A stretch of 64,000 nt of DNA from Polaromonas sp. (GCA_021737975.1 JAIPCZ010000009.1:26626-90625); one strand, 5' to 3'; numbered from the stretch's first letter, positions 19,490 to 29,000 are shown. The notes: generated from the sequence alone by a model not told the origin. Translations and numbers: made by a program.

Positions 19490-19524
19490 AACCCGCATCG
19501 GCCAACAGCCTGTGCGGGTTTTTT
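19490..19524 (+). terminator. Rho-independent terminator of the tRNA gene
   Basis: AACCCGCA (19490-19497) pairs perfectly with TGCGGGTT (19513-19520) around a 15-base loop, and a run of T follows. It lies 10 bp after the tRNA and just ahead of the convergent DUF6172 gene. Confidence 0.85.
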
Positions 19525-19526
19525 AT

Positions 19527-19844
19527 TTACACCAGTTCATCGTCGGCCGGCCCCGCTTCGGCGCGTGCGCCGCGGTGGCCCGGTTTGGCCAACAGTTCCA
19601 GGTAAAACGCGTCACCGCCCTCTTTGGCCACAGCATCGATCAAGGCGGTCAGGGTGGCAAAATGCACGTCCTGAGCGTTGTCCGGGTGGGTGCCAAAGCG
19701 GCAGTCAAAGTCCCAGAAATCAACGCCATCAGCCAGGGTTTTGCGGCGCTCGCGCTTGATGTACTGGCGAATTTCGTGTTTGGTGGCCTCCAGCACGCGA
19801 TCGCGGTTTTTGCCTTCAATGTTGAGTTGGAATGTTTTTTTCAT
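19527..19844 (-). CDS. DUF6172 family protein
   Basis: 105 residues of a small conserved betaproteobacterial and gammaproteobacterial family. It begins MKKTFQLNIEGKN and contains a basic helix (IRQYIKRERRKTL) and a WDFDCRFG segment. No catalytic motif is apparent. The ATG at 19844 has AAGGA 6 bp upstream, so I prefer it to the longer open frame. The function is unknown; the charge pattern allows nucleic-acid binding, but that is a guess. Confidence 0.8.
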   Translation of the reverse strand: MKKTFQLNIEGKNRDRVLEATKHEIRQYIKRERRKTLADGVDFWDFDCRFGTHPDNAQDVHFATLTALIDAVAKEGGDAFYLELLAKPGHRGARAEAGPADDELV

Positions 19845-20019
19845 GCTGTCCTTTGGATCTGTTGTGGACAACCTGCGACAGGCTGCCATGAGTGGGGGTG
19901 ATTATGCGTCCAGCCCCATGGCCACCGCCGGCCAGCGCCTCCTGGTGCGAAACACGTAAACTGCCCCACCACATCGCCACGCATTCTTGCCGCTCCCGAC
20001 CTCACCTCACACCACCAAC

Positions 20020-21273
20020 ATGTCTTTTTCCACACTTGGCTTGTCCAGCCCGCTACTCGAAGCCGTTCATGGCCTCGGTTTTGACACGCCCACACCCATT
20101 CAGCAGGGGGCCATCGGGCCGGCGCTGCAAGGCCGCGACCTGCTGGGCTGCGCCCGCACCGGCTCGGGCAAGACGCTGGCCTTTGCGCTGCCCTTGCTGC
20201 AAGGTTTGTCAGGGTCGCCAGGCCGGCAAGCCCAGGCGCTGGTGCTTGTGCCAACACGTGAACTGGCCACTCAGGTGGGTGGCACGATCCGAGCGCTCGC
20301 GCAGCACCTGCCGCAACAGCCCAGAGTCAGCGTGGTGTTTGGCGGTGTCTCGATCAACCCGCAAATGATGGGCTTGCGGGGCGGCACCGAGGTGCTGGTG
20401 GCGACCCCGGGGCGGCTGCTCGACCTGGTGGCCCACAACGCCGTCAAGCTCTCTGGGGTGCGTCTGCTGGTGCTCGACGAAGCCGACCGCCTGCTCGACC
20501 TGGGCTTTGCCGAAGAGCTGAACCAGTTGCTGGCCCTGCTGCCAGCCAAGCGCCAAAGCCTGTTCTTCTCGGCCACTTTCGCGCCTGTCGTGCAGGCGCT
20601 GGCCAACACCCTGCTGCATGAGCCGGTGCGCGTGGATGTGCGACCTGACGCGGCGCCGCCCACCGATATCGTGCAACGCGCCATTGCCGTGGACATGCCC
20701 AGGCGCACCCAGTTGCTGCGCCACCTGATCCAGCAGAGCGCCTGGTCGCGGGTACTGGTCTTCGTGGCGACCAAATTTGCTTCCGAGATTGTGGCCGACA
20801 AGCTGCGCAAGGCCGGCTTGACAGCCGAGCCCTTTCACGGCGAGCTGAGCCAGGGCAAGCGCACCCAGGTGCTGACCGACTTCAAGGCCGAGCGCCTGAG
20901 CGTGGTAGTGGCCACCGATGTGGCGGCGCGCGGCCTGGATATTGCCGGCTTGCCAGTGGTGGTGAACTTTGACTTGCCGCGCTCGGCCAACGACTACACC
21001 CACCGCGTGGGCCGCACCGGCCGCGCGGGCGAACCGGGCTTGGCTGTGACCTTTGTCAGCGCGGCCACACTGGCGCACTGGCGCCTGATTGCCAAGCGCC
21101 AGCAGCTTGAGCTTGCGATGGAAAGCATCCCGGGCTTCGAGGCGCTTGAGGTCGCTCCGCCCGCCTCCAGCGCCCCCGAAGCCCCCGGCAACGGCGGCGT
21201 CAAGGGCCTGCGCCCGAGCAAGAAGGACAAGCTGCGCGCGCTGGCGGCATCAGCCAAACCCCCTTTGCTTTAA
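20020..21273 (+). CDS. DEAD-box ATP-dependent RNA helicase (RhlE-like)
   Basis: 417 residues. In order it has the Q motif (GFDTPTPIQQGAI), Walker A ARTGSGKT, PTREL, motif II DEAD in VLDEADRLLDLGF, motif III SAT, and the second RecA domain with ATDVAARGLDIAG and HRVGRTGRAG. The short basic tail after residue 380 is like RhlE proteins. Such helicases remodel structured RNA during ribosome assembly and mRNA decay. The ATG of MSFSTLGL is used because the upstream 11 codons are not conserved in character. The degradosome protein RNase E lies in the same window but is not linked. Confidence 0.92.
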   Translation: MSFSTLGLSSPLLEAVHGLGFDTPTPIQQGAIGPALQGRDLLGCARTGSGKTLAFALPLLQGLSGSPGRQAQALVLVPTRELATQVGGTIRALAQHLPQQPRVSVVFGGVSINPQMMGLRGGTEVLVATPGRLLDLVAHNAVKLSGVRLLVLDEADRLLDLGFAEELNQLLALLPAKRQSLFFSATFAPVVQALANTLLHEPVRVDVRPDAAPPTDIVQRAIAVDMPRRTQLLRHLIQQSAWSRVLVFVATKFASEIVADKLRKAGLTAEPFHGELSQGKRTQVLTDFKAERLSVVVATDVAARGLDIAGLPVVVNFDLPRSANDYTHRVGRTGRAGEPGLAVTFVSAATLAHWRLIAKRQQLELAMESIPGFEALEVAPPASSAPEAPGNGGVKGLRPSKKDKLRALAASAKPPLL

Positions 21274-21300
21274 AATCGCTCCTTCTTCAACAGCCTCTGG

Positions 21301-21771
21301 ATGAACACCATGAACCGCTGCCTTCCTGCCCTCAAGGGCCTCTCCCTGAGTCTGCTTGCCTTGCTGGTGTATTTTGTCACGCTGGCCCCCGAGCGCGTGG
21401 CGGCGCAAGGCCTCGTGCGGCAATTTCCGGCGGCGGCCAAGCGCGGCACGCTGCAAGTCACCCAGCCGCCCAACATCCTGATCAACGGCCGGGCCGAGCG
21501 CCTGTCGCCCGGCGCCCGCATCAAGAACAGCAACAACATGATCGTGATGTCAGGCAGCCTGATTGGCCAAGCCGTGCTGTCCAACTACCTGCGCGACCCG
21601 CAGGGCCAGATCCACGAAGTATGGCTGCTGAACCCGGCCGAAGCTCAGGAAAAACGTGCCGGCATGGAGCCGGTGACCAACTTTGTCTTCGGTTCGGATG
21701 CCGACAAACCAAAGACCGACGACGGTAAGACCCCGTTCGACCAGTTGCCGAAATACCAGCAGAGCCAGTGA
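21301..21771 (+). CDS. Conserved hypothetical exported protein
   Basis: 156 residues, not assigned a function. An N-terminal signal peptide of about 35 residues (hydrophobic [17 protein letters not shown], then VAAQG) is followed by a small domain with [25 protein letters not shown] spacing, apparently a beta-rich fold. The tail is hydrophilic and ends with PKYQQSQ. It lies between the helicase and miaB. I remember similar proteins next to miaB in other Burkholderiales, but no role is known to me. A second ATG three codons in is possible. Confidence 0.75.
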   Translation: MNTMNRCLPALKGLSLSLLALLVYFVTLAPERVAAQGLVRQFPAAAKRGTLQVTQPPNILINGRAERLSPGARIKNSNNMIVMSGSLIGQAVLSNYLRDPQGQIHEVWLLNPAEAQEKRAGMEPVTNFVFGSDADKPKTDDGKTPFDQLPKYQQSQ

Positions 21772-21790
21772 GAGGCCGGGGCTTTGCCTC

Positions 21791-21850
21791 CTGTGGGAGC
21801 GGCCCCCGGTAGGACCTGTGCCCAGTGGGAGCGGCGCCCTCGCCGCGATT
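21791..21850. repeat. REP-like palindromic repeat, two GTGGGAGCGGC copies
   Basis: The block GTGGGAGCGGC occurs at 21793-21803 and again at 21825-21835. The second copy forms a perfect hairpin, GCGGCG-CCCT-CGCCGC (21831-21846), followed by GAT. The first copy has a spoiled stem. This resembles REP sequences of Pseudomonas, which share GTGGGAGCGG and end in CCGCGAT. It lies in the leader of miaB. Confidence 0.6.
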
Positions 21851-21907
21851 GAACCCAGAAAGCCATCGGCCCGAGGCGGGCCTCCAACACACAACACCAT
21901 CTTTATC

Positions 21908-23269
21908 ATGAGCAAAAAAGTATTCATCAAAACCTACGGCTGCCAGATGAACGAGTACGACTCGGACAAGATGAGCGACGTGCTCGGCGCGGCCCAGGGC
22001 TACACCCAGACCGACAACGTGGAAGAGGCCGATCTGATTCTGTTCAACACCTGCTCGGTGCGCGAAAAAGCGCAGGAAAAGGTGTTCTCGGACCTGGGCC
22101 GCGTCAAACACCTCAAAAAGCGGGGCGCCCTGATCGGTGTCGGCGGTTGTGTGGCGAGCCAGGAAGGCGAGGCCATCATTGCCCGTGCGCCCTATGTGGA
22201 CGTGGTTTTTGGCCCGCAAACCCTGCACCGCTTGCCGCAAATGCTCGATGAGCGCGCCAAGCAGAACCGCTCGCAGGTCGACATCAGCTTTCCCGAGATC
22301 GAAAAGTTCGACCACCTGCCGCCCGCGCGTGTTGAAGGTGCCAGCGCCTTTGTGAGCATCATGGAAGGCTGCTCCAAGTACTGCAGCTACTGCGTGGTGC
22401 CCTACACCCGCGGCGAAGAGGTGAGCCGCCCTTTCGAGGACGTGCTGGTGGAAGTGGCGGGCCTGGCCGACCAGGGTGTGAAGGAAATCACCCTGCTGGG
22501 GCAAAACGTCAACGCCTGGCGCGCAAAGATGATCAGCAACGCAGGCGCTGCGGGTGACACGGGAGAGGTGGCCGACTTTGCCACGCTGCTTGAGTACGTG
22601 TCGGACATTCCGGGCATCGAGCGCATTCGTTATGTGACGAGCCACCCCAACGAGTTCACACCGTCACTGATCGCGGCTTACGACAAGCTGCCCAAGCTGG
22701 TCAGCCACCTGCACCTGCCGGTGCAGCACGGCAGCGACCGCATTTTGATGGCCATGAAACGAGGCTACACGGCCATGGAATACAAGAGCACGGTGCGCAA
22801 GCTGCGCGCCATCCGCCCCGACATGGCGCTGAGCAGCGACTTCATCGTGGGTTTTCCGGGCGAAACCGAGAACGACTTTGGCAAGATGATGAAGCTCATC
22901 GACGACGTCGGTTTTGACAACAGTTTCAGTTTCATTTTCAGCCCGCGCCCCGGCACACCGGCCGCCAACCTGGCTGACGACACGCCGCACGAGGTCAAGC
23001 TGCGCCGCCTGCAGCAGTTGCAAGGCGTCATCAACGACAGCATCAAGCGCATTTCCGAGAGCCGCATGGGCACGGTCCAGCGCATCCTGGTGGAAGGCGC
23101 CTCCAAGCGCGATGCCACCGAGCTGATGGGCCGCACCGAGTGCAACCGGGTGGTGAATTTTGTCGGCCAGCCACGCCTGGTCGGCCAGATGGTCGATGTG
23201 ACCATCACGGACACCCGCACCTTCACGCTGCGCGGCGAGGTGCTGACCCAGGACACGGCGCTGGTTTGA
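21908..23269 (+). CDS. miaB: tRNA-2-methylthio-N6-dimethylallyladenosine synthase
   Basis: 453 residues. The N-terminal MTTase domain has three cysteines for one 4Fe-4S cluster ([30 protein letters not shown]). The radical-SAM centre is CSKYCSYC, and a C-terminal TRAM domain ends the protein. It thiomethylates A37 of tRNAs that read UNN codons. The ATG of [12 protein letters not shown] is used; the frame is open upstream through the REP-like repeat, but this is not coding. The stop overlaps the TTG start of the next gene. Confidence 0.97.
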   Translation: MSKKVFIKTYGCQMNEYDSDKMSDVLGAAQGYTQTDNVEEADLILFNTCSVREKAQEKVFSDLGRVKHLKKRGALIGVGGCVASQEGEAIIARAPYVDVVFGPQTLHRLPQMLDERAKQNRSQVDISFPEIEKFDHLPPARVEGASAFVSIMEGCSKYCSYCVVPYTRGEEVSRPFEDVLVEVAGLADQGVKEITLLGQNVNAWRAKMISNAGAAGDTGEVADFATLLEYVSDIPGIERIRYVTSHPNEFTPSLIAAYDKLPKLVSHLHLPVQHGSDRILMAMKRGYTAMEYKSTVRKLRAIRPDMALSSDFIVGFPGETENDFGKMMKLIDDVGFDNSFSFIFSPRPGTPAANLADDTPHEVKLRRLQQLQGVINDSIKRISESRMGTVQRILVEGASKRDATELMGRTECNRVVNFVGQPRLVGQMVDVTITDTRTFTLRGEVLTQDTALV

Positions 23270-23781
23270 AATACCTGCAAGGCTACCCCGCCGCCACACT
23301 CGCGCAGGTGGCGCACCTGTTGCAGGAGGGCAAGGTGGCCGACTGGTTGCTGCAGAAATACCCGCTGGCGCACACGGTGCGCACCGACCGCGCGCTGTTT
23401 GATTATGTGCAGGCGCTTAAGACAGATTACCTGCGCGGTGCCGAGCCCTTGAACAAAGTGCTTTTTGACAGCAAGCTGCATGTGGTCAAAAACGCCCTGG
23501 GCACCCACACCAGCGTGTCACGCGTGCAGGGCAACAAGCTCAAGGCCAAGCGCGAGATCCGCATTGCCACGCTGTTCAAAACCGTGCCTGACGAATTCCT
23601 GAAGATGATCGCCGTGCACGAGCTGGCGCACCTGAAGGAAAAAGCCCACGACAAGGCTTTTTACCAACTCTGCAAACACATGGAGCCCGGCTACCACCAG
23701 CTCGAATTCGAGGTGCGGGTGTACTTGACGCATCTGGAAACCTCAGGCGCCCGGCTGTGGGACGTCTCGGGTGATTCTTAA
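23266..23781 (+). CDS. YgjP-like (SprT-like) zinc metallopeptidase
   Basis: 171 residues from a TTG that overlaps the miaB stop as TTGA; MKYLQGYP then matches the family N terminus I remember. The zinc motif [15 protein letters not shown] (HExxH plus downstream His) is near residue 120, followed by [12 protein letters not shown]. Family members resemble the WSS1/SprT proteins but the bacterial substrate is unclear. It is translationally coupled to miaB and converges on the DUF3820 gene with a 4-bp overlap of stop codons. Confidence 0.87.
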   Translation: MKYLQGYPAATLAQVAHLLQEGKVADWLLQKYPLAHTVRTDRALFDYVQALKTDYLRGAEPLNKVLFDSKLHVVKNALGTHTSVSRVQGNKLKAKREIRIATLFKTVPDEFLKMIAVHELAHLKEKAHDKAFYQLCKHMEPGYHQLEFEVRVYLTHLETSGARLWDVSGDS

Positions 23782-23990
23782 GGATGGCGCAAGGGCTTGA
23801 GCAAGTCCGACAGCCCGTTGTGATCAATCTCGTGCATCAGCGCAATCAGGCGGCCGATCTCACCCTTGGGCACGCCCTCACGCACAAACCAGCGCAGGTA
23901 GTCGCCCGGCAAATCAGCGATCAGGCGGCCCTTGTGCTTTCCGAAGGGCATTTCCCTTGTCACGAGCAGGAGCAGGTCGTCCGGGTTCAT
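23778..23990 (-). CDS. DUF3820 family protein
   Basis: 70 residues, a small complete family that begins MNPDDLLLLV and holds the block MPFGKHKGRLIADLPGDYL, typical of DUF3820. Some members of this family are fused to exonucleases, which hints at nucleic-acid contact, but no function is proved. It follows the SUI1 gene by one base, so the two are coupled. Its stop codon overlaps the ygjP stop on the other strand inside TTAA. Confidence 0.85.
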   Translation of the reverse strand: MNPDDLLLLVTREMPFGKHKGRLIADLPGDYLRWFVREGVPKGEIGRLIALMHEIDHNGLSDLLKPLRHP

Positions 23991-23991
23991 T

Positions 23992-24354
23992 TCAGCCCCC
24001 AGCGCGCTTGACGCTGTGGCCCTGCGCCTTGAGCATCTCCATGACCCGCTCGACATGGTCGCCCTGCACCTCGATCACGCGGTCTTTCACCGTGCCGCCC
24101 GAGCCGCAGGCGGTTTTGAGCTGCTTGCCCAGGGCGACCAGGGCCGCGTCTTCCAGGTCCAGGCCCTTGACCAGCGTCACGCCCTTGCCGGCACGTCCCT
24201 TGGTCTGGCGCGACACGCGCACGATGCCATCGCCCGCCGGCCGGGCCGCGGCCGCTCGGCAGCTGCACTGCGCTTGCGGCTGGCGGCATTGCGGGCACAT
24301 GCGGCCGCTGTCGGTGCTGTACACCAGGCCACTGCTGAGGGGTTTGTTCTTCAT
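23992..24354 (-). CDS. yciH: SUI1/eIF1-like translation factor (YciH)
   Basis: 120 residues. The N-terminal third has a CPQC-CSC cysteine cluster that may bind zinc (MCPQCRQPQAQCSC); the rest is the SUI1 fold with GKGVTLVKGLDL, LGKQLKTACGSGGTV and IEVQGDHVERV. In archaea and eukaryotes the homologue supervises start-codon choice. In bacteria YciH is conditional and not essential. It is transcribed with the DUF3820 gene, one base away. Confidence 0.92.
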   Translation of the reverse strand: MKNKPLSSGLVYSTDSGRMCPQCRQPQAQCSCRAAAARPAGDGIVRVSRQTKGRAGKGVTLVKGLDLEDAALVALGKQLKTACGSGGTVKDRVIEVQGDHVERVMEMLKAQGHSVKRAGG

Positions 24355-24429
24355 GCGTTGAGATTGTCCCGCACAACGCCCTGCAGATCAGCCAAAATAG
24401 TCACCCACCCCATTCAAAGGAAATCGCAC

Positions 24430-24657
24430 ATGTCACGTCCCAGCGTTTGGGCACCCAAAATAGTCGCCTTGATCAAGGGGGGCAACAGCTCGGCCGCCAT
24501 TGCCCAAATCAAGGTGGCCCCCACCGTGAAAGACCTGCAGGACCTGCGCAAGCTGCTTGTGGCGGCCAATCTGCTCAAGCCGCATCCCAATGTGGACGCG
24601 GCCACCAACGACATGATCACCGAGTTGTCTGCGCCCCGGCTGCACCGTTCTCCCTGA
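24430..24657 (+). CDS. Small conserved hypothetical protein
   Basis: 75 residues starting at an ATG with AAGGAAA 7 bp upstream. The product is partly helical, basic at the N terminus (WAPKIVALIKGG) and has no membrane segment or recognisable motif. The codon use fits a real gene. It sits alone between two convergent minus-strand units and ends 4 bp before the nagZ stop. I do not recognise it. Confidence 0.7.
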   Translation: MSRPSVWAPKIVALIKGGNSSAAIAQIKVAPTVKDLQDLRKLLVAANLLKPHPNVDAATNDMITELSAPRLHRSP

Positions 24658-24661
24658 CGCC

Positions 24662-25744
24662 TTAAGGCAGCAGGTCCAGCGCCTGCATGTAGGCTGGCTG
24701 CACCATCAAATCGTCCCATGCCATGGCACGGCTGCCGGGCAACATGGCCAATCGGCGCTCTTCGCCGGTCTCAAGCGGCTGCCATTGGCCCTTGAGCTGT
24801 GCTTCGGTCAGGCCGTTGATCAGGGCATCGAGCTCGGCACCCTCGCCCAGTGACTGGTTGCACAACAGCACCAGGTCGCAGCCGGCATTCAGGGCCGCCA
24901 CGGCTGCCTGGGTCGGGCTGACCGGCTGGCCGTCAATGACGCGGGCACCGGCCATGGACAGGTCGTCACTGAACACAGCCCCGGTGAAACCGAGCTGGCC
25001 GCGCAGGATGTCACCCAGCCACTTGCCAGAAAAACAGGCCGGACGCGTGTCGACCTTGGGGTAGATCACATGGGCCGGCATGACGCTAGTGAGCGCCGTG
25101 CCGAGCCAGGCATAGGGCTGGGAATCGTCGGCCAGAATGGCCTTCAGGCCGCGCTTGTCCACCGGAATGTCGGTGTGTGAGTCCGCCCTGACAAAGCCGT
25201 GGCCCGGGAAATGTTTGCCGCAGTTGGCCATGCCGCTTTGCAGCAGGCCGTGCATCATGCTCTTGGCCAGCAGGCTCACCACGCGCGGGTCGCGGGCAAA
25301 GGCGCGGTCGCCGATCACGCTGCTCTCTCCGTAATCCAGGTCCAGCACCGGGGTAAAGCTCAAATCAACGCCGCAAGCGCGCAGCTCGGCGCCAAGCACA
25401 TAACCGCAGGCCGTGGCGGCGCGGGTGGCGCACATGGCACCACTGCCCTCGCCCGCCTTGCCGTCTTGCCGCCAGAGCTCGCCCAGGGCGCGCATCGGCG
25501 GCAAATGGGTGAAGCCGTCAGTCTTGAAACGCTGAACGCGACCGCCTTCGTGGTCGACACAAATCAGCAAATCCTTGCGCACCTTCTTGATGCTGTGGCA
25601 CAGGGCCGCGAGCTGGTCACGGCTTTGCCAGTTGCGGGCAAACAAAATCATGCCACCCACCAGCGGGTGCTTCAAGCGTTGCTTGTCTTGTTTGCTCAGG
25701 GTCAAACCGGCAATGTCAATGATCAGGGGGGAGTGCAGGGTCAT
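24662..25744 (-). CDS. nagZ: Beta-N-acetylhexosaminidase
   Basis: 360 residues of glycoside hydrolase family 3. The catalytic loop [18 protein letters not shown] carries the His-Asp dyad, and the nucleophile Asp lies in [10 protein letters not shown]. It is cytoplasmic and removes GlcNAc from anhydro-muropeptides during wall recycling, which also sets signals for AmpC. The ATG of [10 protein letters not shown] overlaps the acpS stop by 4 bp, so it is the last gene of recO-pdxJ-acpS-nagZ. Confidence 0.95.
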   Translation of the reverse strand: MTLHSPLIIDIAGLTLSKQDKQRLKHPLVGGMILFARNWQSRDQLAALCHSIKKVRKDLLICVDHEGGRVQRFKTDGFTHLPPMRALGELWRQDGKAGEGSGAMCATRAATACGYVLGAELRACGVDLSFTPVLDLDYGESSVIGDRAFARDPRVVSLLAKSMMHGLLQSGMANCGKHFPGHGFVRADSHTDIPVDKRGLKAILADDSQPYAWLGTALTSVMPAHVIYPKVDTRPACFSGKWLGDILRGQLGFTGAVFSDDLSMAGARVIDGQPVSPTQAAVAALNAGCDLVLLCNQSLGEGAELDALINGLTEAQLKGQWQPLETGEERRLAMLPGSRAMAWDDLMVQPAYMQALDLLP

Positions 25745-26172
25745 GATGTACCTAGTGAAAAAGATGACGGCGCATTGTCGCTTTTGACTTCCACCACGCA
25801 AAAGCTCGCCGCGTAGTCGGTCTCGTCGGTCACGCTGATGTGGGCGCTCAAGCCCCTGGCCTCAAACCAGGTTTTAAGTTCGCCGTGCAACACGATGTGC
25901 GGCTGGCCGCTTGGAAGCTTGCCCACCTCGCACAGGCGCCAGGTCATGGGCATCCGCATGCCCAGGCCAATCGCCTTGCTGAAGGCTTCTTTGGCGCTGA
26001 AACGGGTGGCCAGGTAACGCACGCCGCGCTCGGGCCAGCGCTGGCTCCGCGCGCGCCAGGTGGCCAGTTCGGCCTCGCTGAGGATTTTTTGGGCAAAACG
26101 CTCCCCATGGCGCGCCAGGCTGGCCTGGATGCGTCGCACGTCGCAGATGTCGGTGCCAATGCCGTAGATCAT
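25741..26172 (-). CDS. acpS: Holo-[acyl-carrier-protein] synthase
   Basis: 143 residues. The N terminus [14 protein letters not shown] contains the Mg-binding Asp, and [13 protein letters not shown] carries the second acidic site. It moves phosphopantetheine from CoA to the DSL serine of acyl carrier protein, which is encoded in the same window at 42272-42511. It overlaps pdxJ upstream and nagZ downstream by 4 bp each. Confidence 0.96.
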   Translation of the reverse strand: MIYGIGTDICDVRRIQASLARHGERFAQKILSEAELATWRARSQRWPERGVRYLATRFSAKEAFSKAIGLGMRMPMTWRLCEVGKLPSGQPHIVLHGELKTWFEARGLSAHISVTDETDYAASFCVVEVKSDNAPSSFSLGTS

Positions 26173-26927
26173 GCGGCGTCACGAATGCAGCGCAGGTAGT
26201 CCTTGACGGTGGCGCTGTAGCCCAGTTCCAGCGCATCGGCAATGAGCGCGTGACCAATGGAGACCTCGCTCACGCCCGGCACCCGGGCGATGAAGGCGGC
26301 GAGGTTGTCGCGGTTCAGGTCGTGGCCGGCATTCACTTCCAGGCCCACATCCAGCGCCGCCTGCGCGGCTTGCGCGAAACGCGCCAGTTGCGCCGCCTGA
26401 CCGGGCGTGCCCCAGGCGGCGGCATAGGGCTCGGTGTAAAGCTCGACACGGTCGGCGCCCACGGCCTTGGCCGCCGCCATGGCGCTCGGGTCGGCATCCA
26501 TGAACAGGCTCACGCGCAGGCCCCAGGCATGTGCCTGGTCGATCAGCGGTTTCAGCAACAGCGCATCGTCCGGGAAAAGCCAGCCATGGTCGCTGGTGAA
26601 CTGGCCCTCGGTGTCGGGCACAAAGGTGACCTGGTGCACCGGCAGCTGCTGCGCCACCAGCGACCCCACCACGTCCATCAGGTTGTGCAAAGGGTTGCCT
26701 TCGATGTTGAACTCGCGGTCCGGCCAGTCGTTTAGCAACTTTGCCAGCTCGGGCACATCACTGGCGCGAATGTGGCGCTCATCCGGGCGCGGGTGCACGG
26801 TGATGCCGTTGGCACCCGCGCGCAGGCACAGCGTGGCGGCGCGCGTGACACTCGGAATCCCCAGGTGCCGGGTATTGCGCACCAGCGCGACCTTGTTGAG
26901 GTTGACGGACAAGGAGGTAGTTTTCAT
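26169..26927 (-). CDS. pdxJ: Pyridoxine 5'-phosphate synthase
   Basis: 252 residues of the PdxJ TIM barrel that joins 1-deoxy-xylulose 5-phosphate and aminoacetone phosphate, the ring-closing step of vitamin B6 synthesis. The block [14 protein letters not shown] is at the start, and HPRPDERHI and ELYTEPYA follow. The ATG at 26927 (MKTTSLSV) overlaps the recO stop; the longer open frame upstream lies inside recO and is not coding. Confidence 0.96.
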   Translation of the reverse strand: MKTTSLSVNLNKVALVRNTRHLGIPSVTRAATLCLRAGANGITVHPRPDERHIRASDVPELAKLLNDWPDREFNIEGNPLHNLMDVVGSLVAQQLPVHQVTFVPDTEGQFTSDHGWLFPDDALLLKPLIDQAHAWGLRVSLFMDADPSAMAAAKAVGADRVELYTEPYAAAWGTPGQAAQLARFAQAAQAALDVGLEVNAGHDLNRDNLAAFIARVPGVSEVSIGHALIADALELGYSATVKDYLRCIRDAA

Positions 26928-27673
26928 AAGCTTTGCAGATCGATCATCATTTGCCGGGTGCGAAGACTGGGCACCCCGCAATGGTAATTGAGCAGGGCGC
27001 GCAATTGGGGCTTGAGCGCGCCAGCCACCTCGGCGCACGCGCGCAGCACGGTGGTCAAGGGCAGGCGCTCGCCCAGGGCCTGCTGCAGCGCCGTCCACTG
27101 GGCACCGCTCAGGCTGCTGCGGTCGGTCTCGCTGGCCTGGCGCAAGCCGCCTTCGGGCACCAGGCTGTAACGCGCCTCGGGGTGCAGCGCCAGCAGCGTC
27201 ATGGTCTGGGCATCGAGCAAGGGCAGCAGGCCAATTTCACGCAGCAGCAAGAGCTCGAAAGCCCGCAAGGCCACTTCAAGGACTTCGCCGTGCGCACTGG
27301 CAATGATCTGCACCACACCGGCGTAAACATCAAACAGCACCGGATGCGGATCTTCACGCGCCAGCAGCAGCAGCAGCAGCTCATTGAGGTAATAGCCCGA
27401 CATCAGCGCGTCACCGGTGGGCATGACATGGCCCCCCTGCCATTCGGCGGCTTTCAGGGTCTTGATCTCGGACTCCCCGCCGAAAGCCAGGTGCAGTGGT
27501 TGCAGCGGTAACAAGATCGGTCGAAAACTGGAACTGGGCCGTTTCACGCCCTTGGCCACCAGCGCCATGCGGCCGTGATGACGCGTAAAAACCTCCAGGA
27601 TCAGGCTGGTCTCGCTCCAGTCGTAGCGGTGCAGCACATAGGCTGGCTCGTCAGATATACGCTTGGTGGCCAT
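26924..27673 (-). CDS. recO: DNA repair protein RecO
   Basis: 249 residues. The N-terminal OB domain reads [24 protein letters not shown] and the C-terminal helical domain follows. RecO helps RecR load RecA at gaps covered by SSB. It has the family spacing of hydrophobic cores, and a poly-Leu run comes from a CAG repeat on the plus strand. Here it is separated from era by the MoxR cassette, though in many proteobacteria the two are neighbours. Confidence 0.93.
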   Translation of the reverse strand: MATKRISDEPAYVLHRYDWSETSLILEVFTRHHGRMALVAKGVKRPSSSFRPILLPLQPLHLAFGGESEIKTLKAAEWQGGHVMPTGDALMSGYYLNELLLLLLAREDPHPVLFDVYAGVVQIIASAHGEVLEVALRAFELLLLREIGLLPLLDAQTMTLLALHPEARYSLVPEGGLRQASETDRSSLSGAQWTALQQALGERLPLTTVLRACAEVAGALKPQLRALLNYHCGVPSLRTRQMMIDLQSL

Positions 27674-27700
27674 CAGTGGTGTTCAGTCCTTGCGCGCGGG

Positions 27701-27946
27701 TCAATCCAGCCAGCGCACGAGGTAATAGAGTCGTAAGCCTTCAGAAGAGCGGGACGGTCCCATCACCTCCACCGCATGCTGGTTGAGTTCGGGCCTGGCC
27801 TTGGCGCGGGCTGCAGGCTCATCGGCGAGCACTTCGACACAGTTCTCGGGGAATCGTTTGCGCGCGCCGCGCATGACATGCGCAATGGCAAAACACGCCT
27901 TCATCATGTGAGGCACATCGGGGTCAATGGTCACGCCGGCTGTCAT
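27701..27946 (-). CDS. Small unknown protein coupled to the dsrS-like gene
   Basis: 81 residues, not recognised. It begins MTAGVTIDPDVPHMMKACFAIAHV, with no signal or membrane segment, and carries a central basic ARKRFPEN segment and ends LYYLVRWLD. Its ATG overlaps the stop of the dsrS-like gene (ATGA), and GGGGG lies about 6 bp upstream, so translation is coupled. It is the last gene of the moxR cassette and ends 27 bp before recO begins. It may be a small partner of the upstream proteins, but that is only inference. Confidence 0.72.
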   Translation of the reverse strand: MTAGVTIDPDVPHMMKACFAIAHVMRGARKRFPENCVEVLADEPAARAKARPELNQHAVEVMGPSRSSEGLRLYYLVRWLD

Positions 27947-28977
27947 GTCTGCCCCCTGAGAATTCGAATGTTGGCCAATACCGGCTTGAGCAACGGCTCC
28001 AGATGCCGGCGCATCAACGGCCCGACTGCGGTGGTTTTGTTCAGGATGGGCCTGGCATCGGCATGGCTCAGCCGCCCAAGCGACGCCATCGCCTGCGCCT
28101 CACGCTGGAAATGTTCCGGCCAGTCTACCTCAATGGCGCACCCGGCTGCCCCGGAAAAATAACGGCCCAGAATGTCGAGCATGAGATAGACCGCCTCGGG
28201 TGCCGGCGGCTTGTCAAGCACCAGCGCAGAGGCCCGCAGAAAGCTCTGGCCGCAGGCATCGTAACAGCGCACGGTGAGCTGGCCCCACGGATCACCAGCG
28301 GCTGCGCGCTGCGCCAGATCGCCGGGAACAAGTCGCTCGGGCTCCGCAGGCAAGTCATCCGGCCGATGCTCCAGAAAGCCTAAAAAATAGTGCGGCCGGT
28401 GCTTTGCCTTGGCCCACAACTGCGCATCTCTCACGGGGTCGAGCAAGCCGGCACCGACCACAGCACGCACCGAGTTCATTGCCTGGATCGGGTCTTCTTC
28501 AAACGGCAGGTGCTCGATCAGAAAATCGGCCAGAACCCGGCCCATGGCGCCGCCTCGCACCAAGGCATGATTGAGCAGGTAACGCGCCACATCCATGCCG
28601 GGCAGAGCCCACCAGACCCGCTCTGCCAGCTCATGCGTCAAGGTGGGGGCCTGCGCCACGGCCCTCACCGCCTCGGGCTCACCCAGCAGCAGCAAGGCCT
28701 GCAAATTCTTGGCGCTGGACTGGCCCATGCTGGTCCAGCGCATCAAATGCACCGGGTAGCCGCCAGGCGAGCCCATGGCGTGGCCGCCAAGCAACTCACG
28801 CACCCGCTGCACGTACAGGTCGGGGCGGCAATTGCGGTGCAGCACCACGCGGGCCTCGCCCTGGGGTGTCAGCGCATGCAATGTCATGGCGCCTTCGTCG
28901 ATGCGCACCGCGCGCACCTCGCCGGCCAGCAACACGTTCAGGCGCAAGTCATCTTCGGGGGAGAGTTCGGTTGACAT
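27943..28977 (-). CDS. DsrS-like protein
   Basis: 344 residues. From memory it matches proteins annotated DsrS: an LSPEDDLRLNVLLAGEV N terminus, VRELLGGHAMGSPGGYPVHL and LLLGEPEAVRAV in the first half. In Allochromatium DsrS is encoded with dissimilatory sulfur genes and helps sulfur oxidation, but many organisms without that pathway carry a homologue. No dsr genes are visible here. It lies in a unit with a MoxR ATPase and a VWA protein, suggesting a chaperone-type role. The start at 28977 is used; the frame is open upstream into the VWA gene. Confidence 0.68.
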   Translation of the reverse strand: MSTELSPEDDLRLNVLLAGEVRAVRIDEGAMTLHALTPQGEARVVLHRNCRPDLYVQRVRELLGGHAMGSPGGYPVHLMRWTSMGQSSAKNLQALLLLGEPEAVRAVAQAPTLTHELAERVWWALPGMDVARYLLNHALVRGGAMGRVLADFLIEHLPFEEDPIQAMNSVRAVVGAGLLDPVRDAQLWAKAKHRPHYFLGFLEHRPDDLPAEPERLVPGDLAQRAAAGDPWGQLTVRCYDACGQSFLRASALVLDKPPAPEAVYLMLDILGRYFSGAAGCAIEVDWPEHFQREAQAMASLGRLSHADARPILNKTTAVGPLMRRHLEPLLKPVLANIRILRGQT

Positions 28978-29000
28978 GGCGCAATGATCTAAAAATGAAA

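Noticed and set aside
27361..27383. CAG trinucleotide run in recO
   Set aside because: It encodes a Leu run in a hydrophobic helix and is too short to call a functional repeat.
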